A DNA stretch of 64,000 nt from Chitinophaga alhagiae (GCF_003568665.1 NZ_QXMH01000004.1:166942-230941), one strand, 5' to 3'. Positions 25,368-35,300 are shown, numbered from the stretch's first letter. Numbers and translations: made by a program. Notes: a model not told the origin generated them from the sequence alone.

Positions 25368-26477
25368 ATGAAAACACCGCTCATCACCCTCGCCTTCCTG
25401 CTCACGGGCCTGTTGGCCCGCTCGCAAGACACGCTGAGAACAACCCTGGTTGATTCCGTAAGGGCAGCTGCCCCCAGGTACGTCAACGACGTAACGGCCA
25501 ATACCCTTTCACAGGCGCAGCTGTTCAGCGAAGTAGACCCCACCGGTTACGATCTTTTAAACGCCAACCTCAGCTTTTCGGATAAAGACCAGGTGCAGAA
25601 AATAGGCTTCTCTCCCCTGCGGTTGCTGAACACCTACTACGGCATTTTCTCCAACCTGCGCCTGAATATTTCCCACAAAGGCGGCGCCCTCACGTCGGGC
25701 CTGAGCCTGGGGTATGACAATACCGCTTACGATTCCCGCCGCGTTCAACGGCTTTTTGATGAATTTTCAAGCGCAGTGCGGCAGTTGCCCGCTATGGGGC
25801 CACGCCAGGCAGATGAATCGCTAAACGAATACCGGGAACGGGAGTACAAACATTACAAAACACAGCTAGACTCCATGGCCGGCCAGTTTGACGAAAAGCG
25901 GCTGCGCCACATCGTAAAAATTTCAGGCGGATATAATGCGCAGTTCTTTTCCGTATTGCGCAGCAAGTCAGACAACAGCAACTTTGACAGCCTGAACTAC
26001 CACGGCTTCAAGGGCCATAATTTTTTCATCAGCGGCAGCTATAGCCTCCGCAACGGCTGGCTGAACGTTAACGGCGGCTACAACTATTTCAACAAACGGA
26101 AGGCGGCAGACTCCCTGCAGCAGCGCAACCGTTACAACGGCTGGTCTTTCGGCATTTCAAAACGCGTGGTGCGGCTCATCAGCGAAGAGCAGCTGAAGAA
26201 GAAGGATTTTTACATCAATTCCCGTTTCATTCCCTCGCTGTACGTTGGTTTTGCGTATGAACAGGCTGATTACCTGGGAGACAATTATCTTTTCGCGGAA
26301 GACAACGCCAAACACGTAAGGGTCTATACGCCGTTCATAGACGTGGCCTTGAGCCCCGCGGCCCAGTTCCGCCTGGCCATTCCCATCAGGCGAACAGATG
26401 AATATGTGGCCAACACCAAAGGGGAGCTGGTGGGCGCCGTGCTGCAGTTCAACTACAAGCTCATCAACCTGAACTGA
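25368..26477 (+). CDS. Unknown exported protein, probable outer-membrane barrel
   Basis: A 369-residue protein with signal peptide (1-19, ending LLARSQ). The mature part has alternating polar/hydrophobic strands rich in glycine and aromatics (GGALTSGLSLGYDN, HNFFISGSYSLRNGWLNVNGGYNYF, SLYVGFAYEQADYLGDNYLF) and ends LVGAVLQFNYKLINLN, as expected for a beta-barrel. A helical stretch (about 125-190) interrupts the barrel. No known family. It follows the 139-residue gene at 12 bp. Confidence 0.75.
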   Translation: MKTPLITLAFLLTGLLARSQDTLRTTLVDSVRAAAPRYVNDVTANTLSQAQLFSEVDPTGYDLLNANLSFSDKDQVQKIGFSPLRLLNTYYGIFSNLRLNISHKGGALTSGLSLGYDNTAYDSRRVQRLFDEFSSAVRQLPAMGPRQADESLNEYREREYKHYKTQLDSMAGQFDEKRLRHIVKISGGYNAQFFSVLRSKSDNSNFDSLNYHGFKGHNFFISGSYSLRNGWLNVNGGYNYFNKRKAADSLQQRNRYNGWSFGISKRVVRLISEEQLKKKDFYINSRFIPSLYVGFAYEQADYLGDNYLFAEDNAKHVRVYTPFIDVALSPAAQFRLAIPIRRTDEYVANTKGELVGAVLQFNYKLINLN

Positions 26478-26504
26478 CCGTCATCCTTCTTAACCGCTTA
26501 AAAA

Positions 26505-26543
26505 GAAGAAAGGGGCATGGCATATTCAATACACCATGCCCCT
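26505..26543 (-). terminator. Intrinsic terminator of the susCD-DUF6528 operon
   Basis: GGGGCATGG (26512-26520) and CCATGCCCC (26534-26542) form a perfect 9-bp stem. On the minus strand it is followed by a U-rich run (CTTTCTTCTTTTT). It also lies 35 bp after the plus-strand gene ending at 26477 and may stop both. Confidence 0.8.
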
Positions 26544-26629
26544 GTTCTGGCCCTACCTGCACCCTGCTTATGCAACCAAAACAAGATGCAGGCGGGGTTG
26601 AAACGGAGTGCGGGCCGTGCAAAGACAGC

Positions 26630-27646
26630 CTATTTACACTGCCTGATATTGTGCGTGGCCGGGTAGCTGAACCCGTTCTTCACGTACCAGCGCGCTTTGT
26701 AGATCTTCAGCCCGCTTTGGTAAAACACCGTATTTCCTTTTTCATCTATCACTTCGTCCGTCCACCAGCTGGTTTTGGGGCGGATGATGATGGTGGGCAG
26801 GCTGGCGCCGCCGGAAGAAACGCTCTTGATGTTGGCCTGAATGCCGGTTGATTGCTCCAGCTTCTTCGTATCAAGGTCATACGTGTACACATTGGTGGTA
26901 TTGGTCAGCCAGAGCGCGTTTTTACCGTACACGGGAAAAAGATCGTGCGCGTCCTTACCGGGCAGGTCAATCGTTTCTGACTGCGTGAGCACGGGATCGG
27001 CGCAGCTGAAGTTATAGGTGAAAGCGATCAGGTGGTTATCCGCCGCAGACCAGAGCACCTGCCGCTGCTCGTCCCACACCACGTTATGCCCGAAGGCCAG
27101 GGGAAAGTTGCGGCTGTATGCTTCATCCGCGGCCTTGGTGGTATCTACCCTGAACACGGTCATAAAATTACCCGTGCTGGACGCGCTCACAATATTCCCG
27201 TCTGGCAGCAGTTCCGCGGAATGGGTGTTGCCGCCCGCGTAGGCATAGAACACCGTTTTCTTGTCCGCGATACGCACCAGCGCCACGCCGCCGCCGGAGG
27301 CGGTTACCAGGAGGTACTTGCCGTCGTACACCGGCTTTACATCACTGGTGTTGGTGAACCAGGCCAGGTGCTGCTGTTTCACGTTAGACTGCTCCGGTTT
27401 CCACTCCCAGATGATCTGGCCAGACGGCACGTCTGCAATAGCCGCGCGGTTGTGCAGCTGCTCCGCCAGCACCACGCATTTTTTACAATCGGCCACGCTG
27501 GCCGGCGGCTCCGGGTTGCCGTTGCCGGGGCCAGGGCCGGGGTTGCCCGTGTCAGGCCCTTCCGGCCCGGCTTTTCCTTTTCCGCAGGCCATCATAACGC
27601 CCAGCAGGGCACAGCACATCCAGACGGCAGTTCTTTTCATGATCAT
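26630..27646 (-). CDS. DUF6528-type beta-propeller lipoprotein, third gene of a susCD operon
   Basis: A 338-residue lipoprotein with lipobox VMMAC (C21) and a G/P-rich linker (about 22-52) that would hold the domain away from the membrane. The rest is a six-bladed propeller-like domain with blades such as NRAAIADVPSGQIIWEWKP, PVYDGKYLLVTASGGGVALV, NTHSAELLPDGNIVSAS and DAHDLFPVYGKNALWLT, the pattern of the DUF6528 family. It begins 5 bp after the susD stop in the same operon, so it is probably an extra surface glycan-binding protein of this uptake system, in the place of SusE/SusF. There are no catalytic residues that I can point to. Confidence 0.82.
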   Translation of the reverse strand: MIMKRTAVWMCCALLGVMMACGKGKAGPEGPDTGNPGPGPGNGNPEPPASVADCKKCVVLAEQLHNRAAIADVPSGQIIWEWKPEQSNVKQQHLAWFTNTSDVKPVYDGKYLLVTASGGGVALVRIADKKTVFYAYAGGNTHSAELLPDGNIVSASSTGNFMTVFRVDTTKAADEAYSRNFPLAFGHNVVWDEQRQVLWSAADNHLIAFTYNFSCADPVLTQSETIDLPGKDAHDLFPVYGKNALWLTNTTNVYTYDLDTKKLEQSTGIQANIKSVSSGGASLPTIIIRPKTSWWTDEVIDEKGNTVFYQSGLKIYKARWYVKNGFSYPATHNIRQCK

Positions 27647-27651
27647 ATCAG

Positions 27652-29250
27652 TTAATAATTCGGATTTTGTTCAAGGTTGGGATTCAGCTCCCGTTGCGTG
27701 TGCGGGATGGGCCACCAGTAATCGCGCGATGCATCGAACGAGCGTGTAACGATGGCTGCGCCCTGCGAGTTGTAAATAGCCCCGCTCATCAATGATTCCG
27801 CGGTTTTCCAGCGGCGGATGTCGTTGTAATAAAACCCTTCCATTGCAAACTCTACCCTTCTCTCCTGCCGGATAGCGGCCCTCATTTCCGCCTGGTTGAG
27901 GCCGGCGGCGTATACCGGCATGCCGGCGCGTTTGCGGATAGTGTCTACCGCGTTGTATACGGTGGCGTCTGGCCCAACGGCCTCATTCTGCGCTTCCGCG
28001 TACATCAGCAGCACGTCTGCGTACCTGATCACCATATAATTGATCTCGGAGCGGCCGGCCTGGTTGATGAGGTTGCTGTTAGGCTCCTTGTCATAGATGC
28101 TGTATTTTTTCACGCCGTAGCCGGTCTGCTTGAAGGGAGACGTGGGCGTGGTCACAGCCCCAATGTAGGTATCTCCGGGGTATACCAGCGTCTGGTACAT
28201 CCGCGGATCACGGTTGAGGTGAATATTGGACGGATCAAAATCGGGTGATTGGGCGGCCGGCAGGCCGTCTTTCATCAGGTATGCTTCCACCATGCTGCGC
28301 AGCGGCGCATTGGTATTGTACTGGCGGTTGATCAGGTCAAAAGAGCTGCCGTACCCGGTTTGCGAGATGGTGTATTGCACATCGAACACGGTTTCCTGCT
28401 TGTTCTCGTTGGCCGGCATGAACAGCTGGCGGTAGTTCGGGAACAGGCCGTACCCCGCCGTACCGGCTATGTCTATCACGGCTTTGGCGGCCGCGGCGGC
28501 GGCGCTCCATTTTGCCTGGTCGTTAGCCGGATTGTTGAGCGGGCTGGCGTCAAAAAGCAGCACCCTGGCTTTCAGGGCCAGCGCGGCGCCTTTGGTGGCA
28601 CGGCCAACATCGTTGCCAGTGTATTTGGGAGGCAGCGCGGCGGCGGCTTCGTCCAGGTCTTTGATCACCTGCGCCACTACTTCTTCCCGGGTGTTGCGCG
28701 GCAGCTTGGCGTCTGTTTCCAGGTTGGGTTTGGTAAGAATGACCGGTACGCCGCCGTAGTAGGTAGCCAACAGGGAATAAAAGAAGCCGCGCAGGAATTT
28801 GGCCTCGGCCTTCATGCGGCCCCGGAGGTCTTCATTCATTTGCGGAACGGCGTCTATATTGGCCAGCAGCTCGTTGCAACGGCCAATGCCGGTATAACAG
28901 TTTTCCCAGCGCAGCGCAATGATGCCAGACACAATGTTGCCAGTACCCGCGTTGGTGGCGGAATGGGTGCCCAGCGCAATCAGGTTGAAGCCGGCAGAGT
29001 TGTCGTAATTATAAGCATTGGGCGTGGCGGTCTCTTCCCACAGCGGGGTGGCATAACCGTAAATGCCGTTGGCGGTCAGTACATCGTAACAGCCTGCAAG
29101 GCCGGCCATGGCTTTTTTCTCCGAGTCCCAGAAGGTATCAGGCGTATAGCGGTCGTTCGGCTTTACGTCCAGCAGGCGGCTGCAGCCTGTGGCTATGAAC
29201 AAGGCAATAAGTAATATATAGCTGAAGTGATTTTTTTTCATGATGCTCAA
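27652..29250 (-). CDS. SusD/RagB-family nutrient-binding lipoprotein
   Basis: A 532-residue SusD homologue. Lipobox FIATGC with C23 (start at 29250 or at the second Met, 29241). The family helices are clear: RWENCYTGIGRCNELLANID, AEAKFLRGFFYSLLATYYGGVPVIL, and MVIRYADVLLMYAEAQNEA. It ends in the consensus PIPHTQRELNPNLEQNPNY. It is encoded 9 bp downstream of susC, and the propeller lipoprotein follows. The three would form one outer-membrane glycan uptake complex. Confidence 0.96.
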   Translation of the reverse strand: MSIMKKNHFSYILLIALFIATGCSRLLDVKPNDRYTPDTFWDSEKKAMAGLAGCYDVLTANGIYGYATPLWEETATPNAYNYDNSAGFNLIALGTHSATNAGTGNIVSGIIALRWENCYTGIGRCNELLANIDAVPQMNEDLRGRMKAEAKFLRGFFYSLLATYYGGVPVILTKPNLETDAKLPRNTREEVVAQVIKDLDEAAAALPPKYTGNDVGRATKGAALALKARVLLFDASPLNNPANDQAKWSAAAAAAKAVIDIAGTAGYGLFPNYRQLFMPANENKQETVFDVQYTISQTGYGSSFDLINRQYNTNAPLRSMVEAYLMKDGLPAAQSPDFDPSNIHLNRDPRMYQTLVYPGDTYIGAVTTPTSPFKQTGYGVKKYSIYDKEPNSNLINQAGRSEINYMVIRYADVLLMYAEAQNEAVGPDATVYNAVDTIRKRAGMPVYAAGLNQAEMRAAIRQERRVEFAMEGFYYNDIRRWKTAESLMSGAIYNSQGAAIVTRSFDASRDYWWPIPHTQRELNPNLEQNPNY

Positions 29251-29259
29251 TTGTAAAAT

Positions 29260-32200
29260 TTAGAAAGTGACATTCAGGCCAAGGCTGATCGTTTTAAGGG
29301 TAGGATATTCGTAAATATCATCCGCACCGGAACCGGAAGACACCGCCTTTTCGGGGTCAAAACCCCTGAATTGGGTGAAGGTGGCCAGGTTCTCAGCATT
29401 GACGAACACCGCTACCTTCTGGATGTTGATGCGGCTCAGCAACGGCCGGCCAAAGTCATACCTGAGCTGTATATTTTTCAGGCGGAGAAAAGAACCGCTC
29501 TGCAAAAAGAAAGAGGAGGCGTTGGCGGCGGAGAAGATCTCCGGCGCGCCGGTGGCAGTGGCCAGGATGGGCAGGCGCGCATTAGGGCGTTCCGGCGTCC
29601 AGGAATCTGTAGCCCACTCTTTTGTTACACCGGCGCCGTTGTTGAAGGGCATGGCCAGGTTCAGCGAAGGATAGTGGTCAATACCCTGCACACCCTGCCA
29701 GAAAGTTTCCAGCCGCAGGTTCTTGTACCCGAAGTTCACATTGAAGCTGTAGGTGTATTTGGGAATGGAACTGCCCATGATCACCCTGTCATTCCCGTCT
29801 ATTTTACCGTTCTTGTCCACATCCCGGTACTTCAGGTAGCCGGGTTTCACGGCATTGCTCACCTTGGGGCTGCCGGCCACTTCTTCCGCATTCTGGTAAA
29901 TGCCTTCCGCTTCGTATATGTACCAGGAGTCAAGCGCATATCCTTCCTTCACGATCTTTTTGCCGGAAATGATGATCTCACCGTTGAGGTCAATCACCTT
30001 GTTACGCACGTAGCTCACGCCGCCGGCTATTTCATAGCTGAAATCGCCCAGCTTGTTGCGGTGAGAAAGCACCAGGTCTATACCGTCATTGTCCATCACG
30101 CCTACGTTACGGCTGGGGCCGCTCAGGCCGCCCACCTGGTCAGGGATGTTCACCGGGCGGAGAATGTCTGAAGTACGTCTTTTGAACACGTCAATGCTGC
30201 CGCCCAGCAAGCCTCTCCACAGGCTGAAGTCCACACCGCCATTATAGGAGGTGGTAGTTTCCCAGGAAATGGTAGGATCGCTGTAAGCGGTAATAGCCGC
30301 ACCGGGGTTCACCACGTTGTTGAAAGGATAATCATACCCCAGGCCTACGGCGGGCATTGCAGCGTAAAGGCCTACCGCCTGGTTGCCCAGCTTGCCCCAG
30401 GATGCGCGCAGCTTGAGCAGGTCAATATTGTTCACTTCTTTCAGGAACGGCTCCTGGTCTATGCGCCAGCCGGCGGAAAGGGACGGGAAGGCGCCCCAGC
30501 GGTTGCCCGCGGCAAAACGGGAAGAACCGTCGTACCGCACTACTGCTTCCAGCAGGTATTTGTCCCGGTACGTATAGTTCACGCGGCCGAAGTAAGACAG
30601 CAGCCTGTCATCTGTAACACCACCGTTGTTGCGCATATTGAGGGAACCTACGCTCAGGTCTGTGAGGGTGTTGTCGAAATACCCTTCAGACTGTGCGCTG
30701 AACTCGCTGTAGCGGAAGCTGTTGTAGCTGCTGCCAAGCATCACCTGCACATCATGGTCTCCCGCAATGCGGCGCTGCCAGTTCAGTGTATGGTACAACG
30801 AAAGCCCTACGCGGTTCTCGTTGTAGTTGTAAGAATAAGGATTGACGTTGTAGTTATTGGGCACACCGGTAAGGGGGTGGAAGGTTTGCAGGTAGGGCAC
30901 AAAGGTCTCTGCCTTGCCGTCCAGCTTGTCCAGCCCCACGGTAGCGCTGTAGGTAATGTCGAAAGGCAGTTTGTAGTCCGCATTCACCTTTACGAGGTTG
31001 CGCATCACAAAATGATCGTTCTTGCCTTCTTTCAGCAGCATGATGGGGTTCTCTATGGTGTTGCGGCCCGGTGTGGGAAACACGGTGGAGCCGTACCGGC
31101 CATCTTCTGTATACGGTGTGAAGATGGGCAGCACCCGCAGCAGGCGGGTAAAGTAATACTTGGTGGCCGGGCTGCCGAAGGCGGGCTCGGAGTATACGCG
31201 GTAGTTGCCCACCAGGCTGGCGCCCACTTTCAGGCGTTTGGACACCTGTGCGGACACGTTGATGTTCAGGGAATAGCGGTTGGCATGGTTAGCGTCTATG
31301 AGGATACCGTCCTGGTCCATATACCCCAGCCCGATATTGTATACCACTTTATCCGTACCACCTGAAATGCGGAGATTGTGCTGCTGCAGGTAACCGTTCT
31401 TCAGCACCATGTCAAACCAGTTCACGCTGGGATACGCCCAGGGATTGGTGGCCATGCCGTTCCTGTATTCATCGATCTGCGCCTGCGAGTAATCTACCGC
31501 GGCGGGAGATTTACCTTCGTTGATGAGGGCCTGGTTCTTCATGGTCATGTACTGGATGGGGTCCCACACCACATCCGGCATGAACGTAGGCTGCTGGTTG
31601 CCGTAGGAGAAGCTGTAGTTCACTTCGGCCTTCTCCCCTTTTTTACCCTGTTTGGTGGTAACCAGTATTACGCCATTGGCGGCGCGGGAGCCGTAGATGG
31701 CGGCAGACGCGTCTTTCAGCACGGTAATGTTCTCTATGAAATCAGGATTGATCTCGTTCAGGTTGTATTCCACCCCGTCTACCAGCACCAGCGGGCTGTT
31801 GCCGGATGCGCTGAAGGTACCTACGCCGCGGATGCGGATGTCTCCCACATCCTGCCCGGGCTTGCCGCCGGCCTGGTTCACCCAGAGGCCGGATACGCCG
31901 TGCAGCGCCTGGCTGGCATTGGTGATGGGCCGGTTTTCTACCGTTTTCATTTCCAGTACGGACAATGAACCGGTGAGGTTTACTTTTTTGCGGGTACCAT
32001 ACCCTACCACCACCACGTCTGTCAGCTCGTTGTTGGCGGTTTGCAGGCGTATGTTAAAGGAGGTTTGAGTACCGGTCACAATTTCCTGCGTTTTATAACC
32101 GATGAAAGACACCACAATGGTAACGCCGGGGCCTGACACGTTCAGCGAAAAGCTGCCGTCTTCCAGGCTGATGGTATTGTTCTGTGTGCCTTTTTCGTGG

Positions 32201-32664
32201 ATAGACGCGCCGATCAGCGCTTCGCCCTGTTCATTGGTCACTTTGCCGGTGATGGTAACCGCGCGGACTTCTTCCGTTGCCGGCGCCGCTACGGCCTGTA
32301 CAGGCTTTTCCTTGATGATGATCATGTTGTTGAACAACGTCCAGGTGAGCGGCTGGCCGCTCAGGGCGCTGTCCATTACGGCGCTGACAGTGGCATTGCT
32401 GAAGGTCAGGCTCACTTTGCCGGCTTTCTGCACATCTGCTATGGAGTAGATGAACGTATGCCCGGTCTGCTTTTTGATCTTGCTGAAAACTTTTTCCAGA
32501 GAAACGTTATGTTCTGAAATGGTGACCTTCTGCGCATACGTTGCTGCTGAAGCGGAGAGACAGAACACCAGTGAGTAGAAAATGGCAAACTTCATAATTA
32601 GCAACGTTTCGCGAACACGGCGGTACTTCCGGCAGGAAGCCCCCCGGAAAGAAAATAATTTCAT
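29260..32664 (-). CDS. SusC-type TonB-dependent transducer with STN domain
   Basis: A 1134-residue receptor. A long basic N-terminus precedes the signal peptide (MKFAIFYSLVFCLSASAATYAQ). Residues about 48-100 are a secretin/TonB short N-terminal (STN) domain (KVFSKIKKQTGHTFIYS), which signals to FecR. Then come a CarboxypepD_reg domain (about 138-215), the plug (VVVVGYGTRKKVNLTGSL, NITVLKDASAAIYGSRAANG) and the barrel, which ends TISLGLNVTF. The STN domain plus the adjacent fecR and sigma genes make this a self-inducing transducer: ligand binding outside releases the sigma factor. It lies 110 bp from fecR. Confidence 0.96.
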   Translation of the reverse strand: MKLFSFRGASCRKYRRVRETLLIMKFAIFYSLVFCLSASAATYAQKVTISEHNVSLEKVFSKIKKQTGHTFIYSIADVQKAGKVSLTFSNATVSAVMDSALSGQPLTWTLFNNMIIIKEKPVQAVAAPATEEVRAVTITGKVTNEQGEALIGASIHEKGTQNNTISLEDGSFSLNVSGPGVTIVVSFIGYKTQEIVTGTQTSFNIRLQTANNELTDVVVVGYGTRKKVNLTGSLSVLEMKTVENRPITNASQALHGVSGLWVNQAGGKPGQDVGDIRIRGVGTFSASGNSPLVLVDGVEYNLNEINPDFIENITVLKDASAAIYGSRAANGVILVTTKQGKKGEKAEVNYSFSYGNQQPTFMPDVVWDPIQYMTMKNQALINEGKSPAAVDYSQAQIDEYRNGMATNPWAYPSVNWFDMVLKNGYLQQHNLRISGGTDKVVYNIGLGYMDQDGILIDANHANRYSLNINVSAQVSKRLKVGASLVGNYRVYSEPAFGSPATKYYFTRLLRVLPIFTPYTEDGRYGSTVFPTPGRNTIENPIMLLKEGKNDHFVMRNLVKVNADYKLPFDITYSATVGLDKLDGKAETFVPYLQTFHPLTGVPNNYNVNPYSYNYNENRVGLSLYHTLNWQRRIAGDHDVQVMLGSSYNSFRYSEFSAQSEGYFDNTLTDLSVGSLNMRNNGGVTDDRLLSYFGRVNYTYRDKYLLEAVVRYDGSSRFAAGNRWGAFPSLSAGWRIDQEPFLKEVNNIDLLKLRASWGKLGNQAVGLYAAMPAVGLGYDYPFNNVVNPGAAITAYSDPTISWETTTSYNGGVDFSLWRGLLGGSIDVFKRRTSDILRPVNIPDQVGGLSGPSRNVGVMDNDGIDLVLSHRNKLGDFSYEIAGGVSYVRNKVIDLNGEIIISGKKIVKEGYALDSWYIYEAEGIYQNAEEVAGSPKVSNAVKPGYLKYRDVDKNGKIDGNDRVIMGSSIPKYTYSFNVNFGYKNLRLETFWQGVQGIDHYPSLNLAMPFNNGAGVTKEWATDSWTPERPNARLPILATATGAPEIFSAANASSFFLQSGSFLRLKNIQLRYDFGRPLLSRINIQKVAVFVNAENLATFTQFRGFDPEKAVSSGSGADDIYEYPTLKTISLGLNVTF

Positions 32665-32773
32665 AACTTAGATCGGTTTTGGTTAAGTATTTAAACTGTC
32701 AGGTTTATTACAAGCTACCAGAATTTCCGCCGGGAGTGTCGCAACCACTTCCGGTTTTTTTCTGCCAGCTGTA

Positions 32774-33940
32774 TTACAAATATTGTACGGTCAGCACCCT
32801 GCCGTTCAGCCGGAAACGCACTTTCCCGGTCAGCTCCAGGGCTTTCAGCACATCAGACATCCGGCTGTTGCGGAGAATTTCCGCTATAAACAGATCGTTG
32901 CCTCCTTTGCCTTCATAGGTGACCTCTACATCATACCAGCGGGCCACCTGCCGCATGATCTCCTGCAGCGGGGCGCCCTTGAAATTGAAGTACCCGTTCT
33001 TCCAGGCCACCACCTGTTCCACTTCTACCGTTTTGGGCGCGTTGGGCCCGCCGCTGCCGGCGGCAGACTGCTGGCCCGGCTTCAGCAGCACGCTCCGGGA
33101 GGCGCGCGTGAACTGCACGGCGCCTTCCACCAGGGTAGTTTTGATCTCCTTTTCATCCGGGTAGGCCATCACATTGAAATGCGTGCCCAGCACGCGTACG
33201 TGGGCGTCGTTCACCTTTACGGTGAAGGGGTGCTGCGCATCGTGCGCTACTTCAAAATATGCTTCCCCAGTTACCTCCACCATTCTTTCCTTACCGGTAA
33301 AAGCAACGGGGAAGCGGCAAGTTGAGGCGGCATTCAGCCAAACCTTTGTGCCATCCGGCAACAAAAGCTGGAACATGCGCGCGGGAGGAGTTGTAATAGT
33401 ATTATAGCTGACGGGGGCGGCCGTATGCCCGGCGGCGTTATAGGCCAGGCTGCCCTGCTGCATCAGCACGCTGGTGGCGCCCTGGGTGGCAATGTGCCCA
33501 TCTTTCAGGCTGTCCAGCAGCACCTCGCTGCCATCCGCCAGGGTGAGCACGGCCCCTTTGCGGCCCGGCTCACGGTCGTTCACCGGCGCCGGCTGCAACA
33601 CCGCTGTGGGCGCCGGCTGTTTCTGCTGCAGGAGCCTGTAACCGCCCGCTGCTACCAGCAACAGTACAGCCGCTGCCGCGGCCCAGCGTACCGCCAGGTG
33701 GCGAACGCGGGCGCGCCTGGGCACCAGCCCCGTTCTGCGGCGTATCTCATGCAGCATGCGCTGTGCATGCTCCGGCTCGCCGGCAGCAAATTCTTCCGGG
33801 ATGTGTACGGCATCCTGCTGGTGCCGGGCATACCAATCCGCATACTCCTTTGCTTCTTCAGGAGTAATAGTATTGTTCAGCCATTTGGCTTCCAGTTCCT
33901 GTAAACGTTTATCAAGCTGTTCATCCGGCATACAATGCAC
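32774..33940 (-). CDS. FecR-type anti-sigma factor
   Basis: A 388-residue inner-membrane regulator. An N-terminal cytoplasmic helical region (about 1-80) binds the sigma factor; one membrane helix follows (about 83-103, VRWAAAAAVLLLVAAGGY). The periplasmic FecR domain (about 130-290) contains LPDGTKVWLNAASTCRFP, VTGEAYFEVAHD and VLGTHFNVMAYPDE, and the C-terminal DUF4974 domain starts near residue 320 (LQEIMRQVARWYDVEVTYEG). It begins 6 bp after the sigma gene, so they are coupled. Confidence 0.95.
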   Translation of the reverse strand: MHCMPDEQLDKRLQELEAKWLNNTITPEEAKEYADWYARHQQDAVHIPEEFAAGEPEHAQRMLHEIRRRTGLVPRRARVRHLAVRWAAAAAVLLLVAAGGYRLLQQKQPAPTAVLQPAPVNDREPGRKGAVLTLADGSEVLLDSLKDGHIATQGATSVLMQQGSLAYNAAGHTAAPVSYNTITTPPARMFQLLLPDGTKVWLNAASTCRFPVAFTGKERMVEVTGEAYFEVAHDAQHPFTVKVNDAHVRVLGTHFNVMAYPDEKEIKTTLVEGAVQFTRASRSVLLKPGQQSAAGSGGPNAPKTVEVEQVVAWKNGYFNFKGAPLQEIMRQVARWYDVEVTYEGKGGNDLFIAEILRNSRMSDVLKALELTGKVRFRLNGRVLTVQYL

Positions 33941-33946
33941 CCTTTC

Positions 33947-34540
33947 CTAACAGGTCGGTGCAAAAAAGATAATTCCTAGTACGAGCGAGAAAAAAATTTG
34001 TCCAAGGCGGACGCGGAGGATCTTGAGGGCGCGGTAGAGGTGGTATTCCACGTTCTTTTCGGTGGTTTGCAGGTGCTCGGCTATCTGGCGGTGGGCGTAA
34101 CCCGCTTCCCTGCTCAGCTGGTACACCAGCCGGGCTTTTTCGGGCAGCTCCGCCACAAACAGGGCCAGCTTGTCCTGCAATTCGTCAAAATGTACCTGCT
34201 GTTCCAGCGAATGGTCTTGCGGAAGGCCGGCCGCGGCACTGGTCTCGTGGCGGGCAGCCGTTTGGCGGCGGTGGCGGGCGTCTATCACCTTATATTTAAC
34301 GGCTACGGCAAGGTATGCACGCAGGGCGCCGTTGATGGCTATGGTGTGGCGGCGGTTCCAGATATCCGTAAACACGTCCTGCACCAGGTCTTCCGCCATA
34401 GACAGGTCATTGAGCTTGTTGGCCGCCACGGCAAACAACAGCCGCCAGTAACGGTGGTAAATTTCCGTAAAGGCGGCCTCATCACTGTTTTTCAGCGACT
34501 GCATCAGTTCTTCGTCTGTATAGGTTTGATACACTGACAT
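33947..34540 (-). CDS. ECF sigma factor of the FecR/SusC locus
   Basis: A 197-residue sigma-70 (group 4) factor. Region 2 is EAFTEIYHRYWRLLFAVAANKLNDLSMAEDLVQDVFTDIW; region 4 is AGYAHRQIAEHLQTTEKNVEYHLYRALKIL. The start at 34540 (MSVYQTYTDEELMQSL) is taken because it matches the usual length and N-terminus; an upstream in-frame extension to 34582 has no conserved residues. First gene of the sigma-fecR-susC-susD-DUF6528 operon. A TAACTTTG sequence (34608-34615, minus strand) fits the Bacteroidota -7 box. Confidence 0.94.
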   Translation of the reverse strand: MSVYQTYTDEELMQSLKNSDEAAFTEIYHRYWRLLFAVAANKLNDLSMAEDLVQDVFTDIWNRRHTIAINGALRAYLAVAVKYKVIDARHRRQTAARHETSAAAGLPQDHSLEQQVHFDELQDKLALFVAELPEKARLVYQLSREAGYAHRQIAEHLQTTEKNVEYHLYRALKILRVRLGQIFFSLVLGIIFFAPTC

Positions 34541-34607
34541 TGGTGGCGTTATACGTTCCTGCCGGATAAAGGTAGTGAACAAGCAAAATTCTGGTTGACG
34601 TGTTGTT

Positions 34608-34615
34608 CAAAGTTA
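34608..34615 (-). promoter_or_regulatory. Possible -7 box of the sigma/fecR/susCD operon
   Basis: On the minus strand the sequence is TAACTTTG, an exact match to the Bacteroidota TAnnTTTG consensus, 67 bp in front of the sigma start. I do not find a good TTG at the -33 position, so confidence is low. Confidence 0.35.
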
Positions 34616-34715
34616 ATACAAAATTAAGATTGTTGATCATCACCTTCCCGGCAAATGAAGGGGCCGTTTGTACGTTTATTCCCTAAAAAGCAATATATTA
34701 AAGTAAATTCCGCGC

Positions 34716-35300
34716 ATGAAACGCTTTTTCCAGATCAAGACCAAGTTCAAGGTGTGCTGCCTGTTTATAGTGATCATTGTATTGGTACTGCTTAACAACC
34801 TGCGGGAGCGGAGAAGCATCAACCGGCTGGACCATTCTATTTCTTCTATTTATCAAGACCGCCTGCTGCCGGCCACCTACCTCTACGGCATAGCCAACCA
34901 CCTGTACGAGCAGCGGCTGATGGGGAACGACGGGCATTCTGAAGCAATAGACAGCCTGGTTACCATTTATGAGACCACCTACCTCACGCCCGACGAGAAA
35001 AAACAATGGGCGTCCTTTAAATCCCACCTGGCAACCTACCGCCAGCAAGCCGCCACGGGAGACACGCTTGCCATGCTGCAGCAATTCCAGGAAACGGTGA
35101 CCACCCTCAACGCCCTCAGCAGCATCCAGATCGGCGAAGGTAAAAACCTGCAGACCGATTCCAAGAATATTGTAAGCGGCTCCACCCTCAGCTCCCGGCT
35201 GGAACTCACCCTGCTGATCATACTCGGCGTGCTGGCCATTGTATTGCTCGGCCTGTCAGACAAAGCCTTCAACCCGGCAGAGCACCAGAGCCTGAACTGA
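34716..35300 (+). CDS. Four-helix-bundle (4HB_MCP-type) membrane sensor without output domain
   Basis: A 194-residue protein with two membrane helices (about 12-28 and 166-185) and a periplasmic helical domain between them (DHSISSIYQDRLLPATYLYGIANHLYEQRLM is the classic first 4HB_MCP helix). Full chemoreceptors continue with a HAMP and a signalling domain; here only 9 residues follow the second helix. It is therefore a ligand-binding module alone, perhaps passing signal through a partner. The DUF4349 gene follows 62 bp downstream on the same strand. Confidence 0.8.
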   Translation: MKRFFQIKTKFKVCCLFIVIIVLVLLNNLRERRSINRLDHSISSIYQDRLLPATYLYGIANHLYEQRLMGNDGHSEAIDSLVTIYETTYLTPDEKKQWASFKSHLATYRQQAATGDTLAMLQQFQETVTTLNALSSIQIGEGKNLQTDSKNIVSGSTLSSRLELTLLIILGVLAIVLLGLSDKAFNPAEHQSLN

